A stretch of 64,000 bases of DNA. Origin: Pseudomonadota bacterium. Lineage in GTDB: Bacteria; Desulfobacterota; Desulfovibrionia; Desulfovibrionales; Desulfovibrionaceae. The position numbers and the translations under genes are program-made. The first letter of the stretch is position 1, and each line of letters opens with the position of its first letter. The DNA lies in contig JAEYDL010000033.1 in the NCBI GenBank assembly GCA_023403845.1, positions 124,001 through 188,000 on the forward strand, read 5' to 3'. Shown in pieces: positions 9,381-17,232 of the stretch. Under the pieces are notes generated by a model that was given only the letters and a program-made list of their open reading frames with translations, was not told the origin of the DNA and did no database searches.

Positions 9381-10922
9381 ATGCCCAGCAAGGTCGTCAT
9401 TATAGATTACGGTTCCCAGGTCACGCAGCTCATTGCCCGTCGGGTACGTGAAGCCGGCGTTTATTCCGAAATTCATCCGTGTGTGGTCACGGCCGATCAG
9501 GTCCGGGCCATGAATCCTTCGGCCGTCATTCTGTCTGGCGGCCCGGCCAGCGTGGGCGAAGCCGATGCCCCCCGGCTGGACAGGGGACTGCTTGAGCTGG
9601 GAGTACCCGTTCTGGCCATCTGTTACGGCATGCAGCTGCTCGCGCATAACCTCGGAGGCGAGCTGTCCCAGTCCGCGACTCGGGAATATGGTCCGGCGGA
9701 TCTGACCTTCTCCGGTTCCTGCGCCCTGTGGGACGGCATCGACCTGACCAAGACCTCCCGCGTGTGGATGTCGCACGGCGATACGGTCATGACGCCGCCT
9801 CCCGGCTTCCGGGTGACGGGCAGCACGTCCACGCTGCGGGTCGCGGCCATGGCCGACGAGGGCCGCAGACTCTATGCCGTGCAGTTCCATCCCGAAGTGC
9901 ACCACTCAGTGGACGGGGAGCGGATCATCCGGAATTTTCTTTTCAACGTCGCGCACATCACGCCGGACTGGACCATGTCCTCTTTCGTGGAGCGCGTCGT
10001 CAACGAGGTCCGCGAAACCGTGGGCGACGGGCATGTGGTCTGCGCCCTGTCCGGCGGGGTGGATTCCACCGTGGTGGCCGTGTTGCTGCACAAGGCCATC
10101 GGCAAGAACCTGCACTGCATTTTCGTGGATAACGGCGTGCTGCGTTCGGGCGAGGGCGATGAAGTGGTGGACTACCTGCGCGAGCACTTCGACCTCAATC
10201 TCAAGTTCGTGCAGGCTCAGGACCGTTTTCTCGACCAGCTTGAGGGTGTCGAGGATCCGGAGAAGAAGCGGAAGATCATCGGTCATACCTTCATTGACGT
10301 GTTTGACGAGGAAGCCAGAGCCATCGGCAACGTGGAATGGCTCGCACAGGGAACCCTGTATCCGGACGTGATCGAGTCCGTGTCCCACAAGGGACCGAGC
10401 GCCGTCATCAAGAGCCACCACAATGTGGGCGGGCTTCCTGAAAAGATGAACATGAAACTCATTGAACCCCTGCGCGAACTGTTCAAGGATGAGGTTCGTC
10501 AGGTGGGAGCCGAGCTGGGCATGCCGGAATCCGTGATCTGGAGGCAGCCTTTCCCCGGTCCCGGGCTGGCCATCCGCATCGTGGGCGAAGTGACCCGCGA
10601 ACGGCTCGCCATTCTGCGCAAGGCCGATGTCATCGTGCAGGAGGAACTGCGCGAAGCGGGCTGGTATCGCAAGATCTGGCAGGGATTTGCCGTGCTGCTG
10701 CCGCTGAAGACCGTGGGCGTCATGGGCGACGGCCGGACGTATGAACATGTGATCGCCCTGCGGTGCGTGGACAGCGTGGACGCCATGACTGCCGACTGGG
10801 CCCGGTTGCCCTATGATCTGCTGGAGCGCATCTCCAGAAGGATCATCAACGAGGTCAAGGGCGTCAACCGGGTCGTGTACGACATCTCGTCCAAGCCGCC
10901 GAGCACCATCGAATGGGAATAA
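9381..10922 (+). CDS. guaA: GMP synthase (glutamine-hydrolysing)
   Basis: Converts XMP to GMP using ATP and glutamine. The 513-residue product has an N-terminal class I glutamine amidotransferase domain with nucleophile loop VLAICYGMQLL (Cys near residue 80) and the catalytic His-Glu pair in QFHPEVHHS. Next come the ATP-pyrophosphatase domain with P-loop CALSGGVDSTV and the C-terminal dimerisation domain ending YDISSKPPSTIEWE, a family hallmark. AAGGAAAG precedes ATG 9381. It follows guaB in the same operon and is separated from tatB by only 14 bases. Confidence 0.97.
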   Translation: MPSKVVIIDYGSQVTQLIARRVREAGVYSEIHPCVVTADQVRAMNPSAVILSGGPASVGEADAPRLDRGLLELGVPVLAICYGMQLLAHNLGGELSQSATREYGPADLTFSGSCALWDGIDLTKTSRVWMSHGDTVMTPPPGFRVTGSTSTLRVAAMADEGRRLYAVQFHPEVHHSVDGERIIRNFLFNVAHITPDWTMSSFVERVVNEVRETVGDGHVVCALSGGVDSTVVAVLLHKAIGKNLHCIFVDNGVLRSGEGDEVVDYLREHFDLNLKFVQAQDRFLDQLEGVEDPEKKRKIIGHTFIDVFDEEARAIGNVEWLAQGTLYPDVIESVSHKGPSAVIKSHHNVGGLPEKMNMKLIEPLRELFKDEVRQVGAELGMPESVIWRQPFPGPGLAIRIVGEVTRERLAILRKADVIVQEELREAGWYRKIWQGFAVLLPLKTVGVMGDGRTYEHVIALRCVDSVDAMTADWARLPYDLLERISRRIINEVKGVNRVVYDISSKPPSTIEWE

Positions 10923-10936
10923 AAGAGGAATAAGCC

Positions 10937-11260
10937 ATGTTTGGAATTGGCGGTACGGAGCTGCTCGTCATTTTGGTGATTGCTCTTGTCGTTCTTGGTC
11001 CCAAAAGCGTCCCCCAGATCGCGCGGACGCTGGGCAGGGCCATGGGCGAATTTCGCAAGGTGTCCACCGAGTTTCAGCGTACGCTGAATACGGAAATAGA
11101 ACTGGACGAGCACGAAAAGCGCAAGAAGGAAGCCGAAAAGGAATTGTTCGGCGATACCGGAAGCGCCGGGGCCGACAGCGCGAAAAGCGCCGCTTCTCCG
11201 GCTCAGAAGACTGCGGCCGCCGCTTCGGCGAAAGCGGCTGATGGAACCGAAAAGGCTTAA
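10937..11260 (+). CDS. tatB: Sec-independent translocase subunit TatB-like
   Basis: Single-span membrane component of the twin-arginine translocation system. The 107-residue product begins FGIGGTELLVILVIALVVLGP, the TatA/B transmembrane helix plus hinge. An amphipathic helix (PQIARTLGRAMGEFRKVSTE) and a charged, Ala/Ser-rich tail follow. The Glu near residue 8 and the tail length favour TatB over TatA, but the families are close. It lies 3 bases before tatC, forming a tatBC unit cotranscribed behind guaA. No separate tatA is in the window. Confidence 0.85.
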   Translation: MFGIGGTELLVILVIALVVLGPKSVPQIARTLGRAMGEFRKVSTEFQRTLNTEIELDEHEKRKKEAEKELFGDTGSAGADSAKSAASPAQKTAAAASAKAADGTEKA

Positions 11261-11263
11261 GGC

Positions 11264-12607
11264 ATGACGGATCGCGCAGGAGCAAACGGTCCCCGGGCGG
11301 ATGAAAGCGCCGTGGACGCCATTCTGTTGGATGTCATCGTATCTCCCGGAAAGGAGCACCCGGTGGCTGATGAAGCCGCCGGGGAGATTCCTCCCGTTTC
11401 TTCCGAAGAGGAGAACGCCGGAGAGACTGTTTCCGGCGTCGTTTCCGGACGGGTTCCGGAATCCGTTTCCGCTCCCGAAGAGAGCGGAACGCCGGTTGTC
11501 GAACAGGAATCCGCCGTATCGGCCGGGTCGGACGCCATGGATGTTTCTGAATCGGCGTCTCGCGTGCCCGCTCCAGAAGCTGTCGAGACGACGGAACCGC
11601 GCGAGGGCGCAGACGGAGAGGAGGAGACTTCCGAACAGGCTTCTTCAGATGAAACTGATGGCAAGCTGCCGTCCACGGAAGAAGACGCCCCCGTTCTGGA
11701 GGGCGAGTCCACTCCCTGGACTCCTCAGCCGAAAATTATTGATCCGGAAGCCGACGCCGACGAGATCCCTCCGCTTGCGGGGGGACACGGAGCCGGAGGC
11801 GCGTTGCCGCCTTCCGACGGGGAAGGCGATGACGATGAGGAAGACCCCGAAGAGCGCCCCATGACGCTTCTCGAACACCTCGGAGAATTGCGCGTCCGTC
11901 TGGTGCGCAGCTTTCTTGCCGTCACGGTGGCCTTCTTCGTCTGCTACGCCTTCGCCAGGGAACTTTTCTATTACCTGTCCCTGCCTCTGCTGAAGGTCAT
12001 GCCGGCCGACTCCAAGTTCATCTACACAGGAGTTGCCGAAGGTTTCTTCGTAGATCTGAAGGTCTCCTTCGTCGCCGCCGTGTTTGTGGCCTGTCCTTTC
12101 CTTTTTTATCAGATATGGGCCTTTATCGCGCCGGGGCTGTACGAGGAGGAGAAACGTTACGTCACGCCTCTGGCCTTGTGTTCGGCCATTTTCTTCCTTG
12201 GCGGGGCGACCTTCTGCTATTTTGTGGTGTTTCCGTTCGCCTTTGAATTCTTCATGAGCTATTCGACGGACAATATCGTCGCCATGCTCTCGATCAACGA
12301 GTATCTCAGCTTTGCGCTGAAGATGCTCATTGCGTTCGGACTCATTTTCGAGATGCCTCTCTTTTCCTTTTTCTTGGCCAGAATGGGGCTGGTGACGGCT
12401 GCCCGCATGCGTGCTGTCCGCAAGTACTCCGTGCTTGCCGTGTTCATTATCGCCGCGATTCTGACGCCGCCGGACGTCTTCTCCCAGATCATGATGGCTC
12501 TGCCCATGCTGGTTCTGTACGAGATCAGCATCCTCGTGGCCGCCGCCTTCGGAAAGCGCGCGAAGCCGAAGAAGGAAGAGGATGAAGGCGAGGAGGAGGC
12601 CGCATGA
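11264..12607 (+). CDS. tatC: Twin-arginine translocase TatC with long acidic N-terminal extension
   Basis: Polytopic receptor for twin-arginine signal peptides. The TatC domain proper starts at about residue 199 (PMTLLEHLGELRVRLV) and runs through six predicted membrane helices, with conserved stretches such as SFVAAVFVACPFLFYQIWAF and APGLYEEEKRYV. The C-terminus is a Lys/Glu-rich cytoplasmic tail. The first ~195 residues are unusual: low-complexity, strongly acidic (Glu, Asp, Ser, Pro), with no recognisable fold. TatC is normally about 250 residues. An alternative start at ATG 11861 would give normal length but lacks a clear ribosome-binding site. The upstream region stays open and abuts tatB by 3 bases, favouring the long form. 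The stop overlaps the hisB start (ATGA). Confidence 0.9.
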   Translation: MTDRAGANGPRADESAVDAILLDVIVSPGKEHPVADEAAGEIPPVSSEEENAGETVSGVVSGRVPESVSAPEESGTPVVEQESAVSAGSDAMDVSESASRVPAPEAVETTEPREGADGEEETSEQASSDETDGKLPSTEEDAPVLEGESTPWTPQPKIIDPEADADEIPPLAGGHGAGGALPPSDGEGDDDEEDPEERPMTLLEHLGELRVRLVRSFLAVTVAFFVCYAFARELFYYLSLPLLKVMPADSKFIYTGVAEGFFVDLKVSFVAAVFVACPFLFYQIWAFIAPGLYEEEKRYVTPLALCSAIFFLGGATFCYFVVFPFAFEFFMSYSTDNIVAMLSINEYLSFALKMLIAFGLIFEMPLFSFFLARMGLVTAARMRAVRKYSVLAVFIIAAILTPPDVFSQIMMALPMLVLYEISILVAAAFGKRAKPKKEEDEGEEEAA

Positions 12608-13191
12608 GCCGCACCGCGCGTATTGCCCGCACCACGGCGGAGACGGACATCTTTCTCAGTCTGGAACTTGACGGAGCCAGTCGTACCGATGTGCAGACCG
12701 GCGTGGGACTTCTGGACCACATGCTGACGCTGACGGCCTTCTGGGGAGGTTTCGACCTCACCGTAGGCTGCAAGGGCGACCTGCATGTGGATGCGCATCA
12801 CTCCGCCGAAGATGTCGGGCTATGTCTGGGGCAGGCGCTGCTTCAGACCCTTGGCGAGCGCAGAGGAATCGCCCGGGTCGGTTTTGCCCGGGTTCCCATG
12901 GATGAGGCTCTCGCCGAGGTGACGCTGGACCTTTCTGGGCGGCCGTGGCTTGAATGGCGCGGCGACGAGCTGCTGCCTCCGGTGCTGGCGGGCGAGGAAC
13001 GCGATTTATGGCGTGAATTTTACAAGAGTTTCGCATCCGCCGCGCGGATGAACCTGCACGTGTCCTTTCTGTACGGCAAAAACGGACATCATCTGCTGGA
13101 ATCGGCGGCAAAGGGATTGGGGCTGGCGCTGGCGCAGGCCGTGGCCCGGACCGGCAACGTGGTGCGGAGCACCAAAGGGAGTCTTGACTGA
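12604..13191 (+). CDS. hisB: Imidazoleglycerol-phosphate dehydratase
   Basis: Mn-dependent dehydratase converting imidazole glycerol phosphate to imidazole acetol phosphate in histidine synthesis. The 195-residue monofunctional form lacks the phosphatase domain of enterobacterial HisB. It shows the metal-binding signatures DVQTGVGLLDHML, DAHHSAEDVG and GHHLLESAAKGLGLAL. The first codon overlaps the tatC stop by 4 bases, and its own stop overlaps the next gene by 1 base, so translation is probably coupled through this segment. Confidence 0.95.
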   Translation: MSRTARIARTTAETDIFLSLELDGASRTDVQTGVGLLDHMLTLTAFWGGFDLTVGCKGDLHVDAHHSAEDVGLCLGQALLQTLGERRGIARVGFARVPMDEALAEVTLDLSGRPWLEWRGDELLPPVLAGEERDLWREFYKSFASAARMNLHVSFLYGKNGHHLLESAAKGLGLALAQAVARTGNVVRSTKGSLD

Positions 13192-13853
13192 TGACTGGAC
13201 TGATTCGCCGGGCGACCGGCCTTGTTGCAATGGCTCTGGTGGCGGCGACGCTGTGTCTGCTGACCGCCTGCCAGAAGAACACCCCCGCTGCGCCCGAACT
13301 GCCCGATCTGACCATCGGCGTCATCGGTGTGACCCAGCCCATGGGGACGACGGACCTGCTCGCCGGGTTCATTCCCGATGATCGCGTGCTGGCTTCTCCC
13401 AAGGCCCTCTCCGAGTTCAACGAGGCGCTGATGAAGACGCTGCGGATGGAAACCAGACGGACCTATACCTTTATTCCCTACGCTCAGGGAGCGGACCCGA
13501 CGGAAGCCCGTACCGCCGGACGCAACGGCGCTCTTGCCTACTGGACCCGCGTCGGCAAGGAGATGAAGGTGGATCTTCTGATCGTGCCGCAGATCCTTGA
13601 CTGGCGCGAGCGCGTCGGGGGCAAGGCCGGCGTGACCTCCTCCGCCGCCGTGAACATGGATTTTTATCTGATCGACGTACGTGGTCCCGAGGGGACGCTC
13701 GTTTCTCGTTCCCATTTCCGGGAAAAGCAGATCGGGTTGAGCGATAACCTGATGAACTTCGATACCTTCCTGAAGCGTGGCGGCAAATGGGTAAGCACGC
13801 AGGAACTGGCCCTGGAAGGCGTGGACAAGATGATCCGGGAGTTCGGTCTATGA
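13191..13853 (+). CDS. Putative lipoprotein of unknown function
   Basis: A 220-residue protein with a signal peptide and lipobox (LLTAC, Cys near residue 27), so it should be a lipid-anchored envelope protein. The mature part is about 195 residues of mixed alpha/beta character (LTIGVIGVTQP; VDLLIVPQILDWRER; VNMDFYLIDVRG). I do not recognise a named domain. The pattern of a short-lived sugar-phosphate or CsgG-like periplasmic fold is possible but unproven. It sits between hisB and hisA with 1-base and 4-base overlaps, so it is translationally coupled to both although no histidine-pathway role is evident. Confidence 0.8.
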   Translation: MTGLIRRATGLVAMALVAATLCLLTACQKNTPAAPELPDLTIGVIGVTQPMGTTDLLAGFIPDDRVLASPKALSEFNEALMKTLRMETRRTYTFIPYAQGADPTEARTAGRNGALAYWTRVGKEMKVDLLIVPQILDWRERVGGKAGVTSSAAVNMDFYLIDVRGPEGTLVSRSHFREKQIGLSDNLMNFDTFLKRGGKWVSTQELALEGVDKMIREFGL

Positions 13854-14590
13854 TCCTGTTTCCCGCCGTGGATATCAAGGGAGGGCAGGCCGTCCGGCTC
13901 AGGCGCGGACGGGCCGACGCATCTACCGTTTTTTTCGATGATCCTGTGGCTGCGGCCCTGCAATGGCAGGGACAGGGCGCGAAGTTCCTCCATCTTGTGG
14001 ATCTTGACGGGGCGTTCGACGGCGTTTCTCCGAATAGAGAACTGGTGCGGCGCATCTGCGAGGCCCTGGCCATTCCCGTGCAGCTCGGGGGAGGCATCCG
14101 GAGCGAAGAAATCGCTGCGCGCTGGCTGGATGCCGGTGTGACGCGGCTGATCATCGGGACTATGGCGCTTGAGGAGCCGGAACGTTTTGCCGCTCTGTGC
14201 CATGCCTTCCCCGGTCGTATCGGGGTTTCGCTGGATGCGGAGGGCGGACGGCTCAAGACCCGCGGGTGGGTCGGCGATACCTCTCTTGTCGTGGATGATG
14301 TGGTTCCCAGACTCGCGGACGATGGCGCGGCCTTTCTTGTGTACACGGACATAGAGCGCGACGGCATGCAGACGGGAGTGAATCTGCCCGCCCTGACGCA
14401 TCTTGCCAGGACAAGTTCCGTTCCGGTCATCGCCGCGGGAGGCGTCGCCACTCTGGCCGATGTGCAGGCTCTGTATCCTCTTTCGGTACACGCCAATCTC
14501 GAAGGAGCCATCAGCGGCAGAGCCATTTACGAGGGGACGCTGGATCTGCGTGAGGCCATGAACTGGATTGCCGCGCAGGGAGCGGTCTGA
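13850..14590 (+). CDS. hisA: Phosphoribosylformimino-5-aminoimidazole carboxamide ribotide isomerase
   Basis: (beta/alpha)8 isomerase of histidine biosynthesis acting on ProFAR. The 246-residue product begins MILFPAVDIKGGQAVRL, carrying the catalytic Asp8-equivalent. It contains the phosphate-binding repeats HLVDLDGAFDG/VQLGGGIRS and, in the second half, VYTDIERDGMQTGVN with the second catalytic Asp, then VIAAGGVATLADV. ATG 13850 overlaps the lipoprotein stop (ATGA); an in-frame upstream start at 13787 would lie inside that gene and is not preferred. It is the last gene of the guaB-to-hisA run. Confidence 0.95.
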   Translation: MILFPAVDIKGGQAVRLRRGRADASTVFFDDPVAAALQWQGQGAKFLHLVDLDGAFDGVSPNRELVRRICEALAIPVQLGGGIRSEEIAARWLDAGVTRLIIGTMALEEPERFAALCHAFPGRIGVSLDAEGGRLKTRGWVGDTSLVVDDVVPRLADDGAAFLVYTDIERDGMQTGVNLPALTHLARTSSVPVIAAGGVATLADVQALYPLSVHANLEGAISGRAIYEGTLDLREAMNWIAAQGAV

Positions 14591-14771
14591 GCTGTCCTCC
14601 GGTGCAGGCCGGACCGGATTCATGGCTGCTGGGTTCCCCATGCGGACGCCGCTGCTTCGCGCGTCTGAAACCGGATCGCGGACTTTGCGGAGGGACGACC
14701 AGACTCCGGGAATGTTTTCAGGGTGAATCTGTTCCAAAGACCGTCGCTGGGCGGAATGCCGGAGGCGCGTG

Positions 14772-16790
14772 ATGCTCCTGTCCTTGCGGACGAAACTGTT
14801 TTCTCTGGTTATCGCCTCCCTTGCGCTGGCGGTCATACCTCTGCTCATTCTGACCTACAACAATCTCCGTCAGTCCGGGCGGGAGCTGGAGCGGGAATCC
14901 TTCGGCAATATGGTGGTTCTGGTGGAGGACGGCATCAGTTCCCGGTATCTGAACCTGCTGTCCACCGAAGTCATGGACGTGCTTCAGCGCAAGAACGAGC
15001 TGCGTCGCACGGCCACTCTGGCCCGTACGACATGGCTTGGGGCTTCCGCCCTGCATGACGGGACGTTGCGGGAACGGATCATGTCCGACTGGACTGACCC
15101 GCTCATGTCCTTTTCCACTCATCTGGAAATCTTTTCCCCGGAAGGAGAGCCGCTGCTCGGCGCGCCTCTTCTGTCGTCTCTGGCCTACGACGCCGGACTG
15201 TTCGACTTCAAGGGCCGTCCGCTTCAGCCCATGCTCGATGTGGGCAACCTGCCGCCCGAGGGGTCATTTTCCGTCTTCAACATCAGTCTGGAGAAGGCCG
15301 TTTCCACCTCGCGCGGAACGGAGAGTCTGCCGGAAGGGCCTGCCCCGGTGCTGGTCTATTTCCTGCCCGTGCCCGAAACACGCAATGTGATTTCTGTGGC
15401 TCTGCTGCTTTCGGACATTACGCAGGCGGCATCCTATTCCGAACAGGAGATCGTCCGCAGCACGCAGGAAAAGTTCAATACCCTGAATCTGTACCGCAAC
15501 GGTTTCATTTCTCTCTTTGACGGCAGCGGCAAGCTGCTGGCTCATAAGGGAAACGAACTGGGGCGCGACGTGTCACTCATCCCGCACGCCGCGCTGAACG
15601 AGGCCCGCGACAAGGGATTTGTGGAGTTCGTCGCGACGAAGAGCGGCAAGGAGGAGGATGCCTCCTTCGATTCGACCATCTTCCGAATTGCCCACTTCAA
15701 GGCGTTGAACTGGTATGTGGTGGCCGCCGCTCCAAGCGAGGAAATCGAGGCTCCCACCAATGCGCTGATGCAAAGGCTTGTCGCCGTATCGCTCGCCATC
15801 GTGGTGCTCAGTCTTCTGTGCACGCTTGTTTTGACGGCTCGCCTGATCAATCCGTTACGGGCGCTGACGCGCAAGGCTCTGGCCCTGCCGAACATCGACT
15901 TCGCCTCTCCGGATGCGGAAGAGCGAACCCGCAGGGGATTGCCGCTGACGCAGTCCGACGAGCTGGGGCAACTGGCCCGGGCCTTCGCGCGGATGGGGGA
16001 ATCGCTGGCCCGCAATATCCGCAAGCTGATGGATACGACGGCCAGCAAGCAGCGCATGGAAGGGGAGCTGAACGCCGCACGAGATATTCAGATGGGGATC
16101 CTGCCCGCGGCGGATACCGCTCCGGCTCTTCCGGAATACGCTTCATCGGCCTTTCTTGAACCGGCCAAGGAAGTGGGGGGAGACCTCTACGATTTCTTCG
16201 TCGCGCCGGATGGGAGACAGGCCGTCGTCATTGGAGACGTTTCCGGAAAGGGCGTGCCCGCAGCCCTGTTTATGTCCATGACCGTGACGCTCGTGCGCTA
16301 TGCTCTGTCCGGGGGTCTGAGTCCGGCGGAGGCGATGACGCGCATCAATGACGTGATGAGCGCCAACAATCCCGGCTGCATGTTCGTGACTCTCTTCATC
16401 GGTCTGCTGGATGTCAGGACGGGAGAGCTTGAGTACGCCAACGGCGGACATTGTCCGCCTCTGGTGGTCAATGCCTCCTGTGGAGATGTCCGCACCCTGG
16501 CCGGGATGAGTGGTCCTCTGGTGGGAGCGATGGACGGAATGGCCTATGAGTCCTGTCATGCCGTTCTTGAGCATGGGGACCTCTGCCTCCTCTATACGGA
16601 CGGCGTGACTGAAGCCATGAACGAGAAGCAGGAACTTTTTGCCGACGACCGGCTTGCCGGAATCATGGAGGAACTGCGCGCCGCTTCTCCCGACGCGCTG
16701 ATCCGGGCCGTTTACGATGCTCTGCTGACCTTCAGGGGAGCTGCCGAGCCTTCTGACGATATCACCATGCTGAGCTTTGTGCGCCGTTAA
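14772..16790 (+). CDS. Membrane sensor with HAMP and PP2C/SpoIIE-type phosphatase
   Basis: Signal-transduction protein of 672 residues. The layout is an N-terminal membrane anchor (about 8-30), a periplasmic Cache-like sensor region (about 35-335) and a second membrane helix (AVSLAIVVLSLLCTLVLTARL, about 337-357). A HAMP domain (about 358-425) and a C-terminal PP2C-type phosphatase (about 445-672) follow. The phosphatase shows ARDIQMGILP, EVGGDLYDFF, VVIGDVSGKGVPAALFMS and SDDITML, the metal-binding aspartate set of RsbU/SpoIIE enzymes. ATG 14772 has GGAGG 6 bases upstream; a GTG 3 bases earlier is too close. Such proteins usually dephosphorylate an anti-sigma-factor antagonist, but no STAS or anti-sigma partner is encoded nearby. 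A terminator follows. Confidence 0.88.
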   Translation: MLLSLRTKLFSLVIASLALAVIPLLILTYNNLRQSGRELERESFGNMVVLVEDGISSRYLNLLSTEVMDVLQRKNELRRTATLARTTWLGASALHDGTLRERIMSDWTDPLMSFSTHLEIFSPEGEPLLGAPLLSSLAYDAGLFDFKGRPLQPMLDVGNLPPEGSFSVFNISLEKAVSTSRGTESLPEGPAPVLVYFLPVPETRNVISVALLLSDITQAASYSEQEIVRSTQEKFNTLNLYRNGFISLFDGSGKLLAHKGNELGRDVSLIPHAALNEARDKGFVEFVATKSGKEEDASFDSTIFRIAHFKALNWYVVAAAPSEEIEAPTNALMQRLVAVSLAIVVLSLLCTLVLTARLINPLRALTRKALALPNIDFASPDAEERTRRGLPLTQSDELGQLARAFARMGESLARNIRKLMDTTASKQRMEGELNAARDIQMGILPAADTAPALPEYASSAFLEPAKEVGGDLYDFFVAPDGRQAVVIGDVSGKGVPAALFMSMTVTLVRYALSGGLSPAEAMTRINDVMSANNPGCMFVTLFIGLLDVRTGELEYANGGHCPPLVVNASCGDVRTLAGMSGPLVGAMDGMAYESCHAVLEHGDLCLLYTDGVTEAMNEKQELFADDRLAGIMEELRAASPDALIRAVYDALLTFRGAAEPSDDITMLSFVRR

Positions 16791-16848
16791 TGTCCTTGGG
16801 AAAGGGCACGGGAGGGCTGGCGCAGCCTCGCTTCTTCCGGCGTATGCA

Positions 16849-16882
16849 CGAAACCCGCCGTCGTTTCCGATGGCGGGTTTCG
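16849..16882 (+). terminator. Rho-independent terminator after the PP2C sensor gene
   Basis: Perfect 11-bp inverted repeat CGAAACCCGCC/GGCGGGTTTCG with a 12-base loop, followed by CTTT. It lies 58 bases after the stop codon. The remaining ~300 bases up to the terminator of the RND gene hold no supportable gene. Confidence 0.7.
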
Positions 16883-17187
16883 CTTTGGGAGTTCCGTGTT
16901 CTTCCTGTGACCGGCGGCGGACTGTGCCGGAGAACCGTGCGTGTGCCCCGGTCCTGAACGCCATTTTGGCAGACATGCCCTTCTGCGCTTCCCGTTTTCG
17001 TGTTTATGCTCTTTTCAGGGGGCTGCCGGGGCGGGAGGAAGCTGGTTCAGCCGCATGCGGGATGGTCTTTGCGAGATTCTGTATAAAGGCAGGAAGGTGC
17101 ATTGGTGGAACACCTTGATGTCATACGAATCCGGCGGCTGAGACCGCATTGCAATTCGGGAAAAACGGATTGCATGCCATAAGGAAA

Positions 17188-17211
17188 GGGCCGCCGCGCA
17201 GGCGACGGCCC
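17188..17211 (-). terminator. Terminator of the RND transporter gene
   Basis: GC-rich stem (GGGCCG...CGGCCC with one internal mismatch) located 21 bases beyond the stop on the minus strand, followed in that orientation by CTTTCCTT. The weak T-run makes it moderate. Confidence 0.5.
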
Positions 17212-17232
17212 CCTTCGCACGGAACAAGAAAT

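Noticed and set aside
7773..9905. 710-codon minus-strand ORF across guaB and guaA
   Set aside because: Shadow frame in GC-rich DNA; composition dominated by His, Gly, Asp and Arg, and it covers two unmistakable genes on the other strand.
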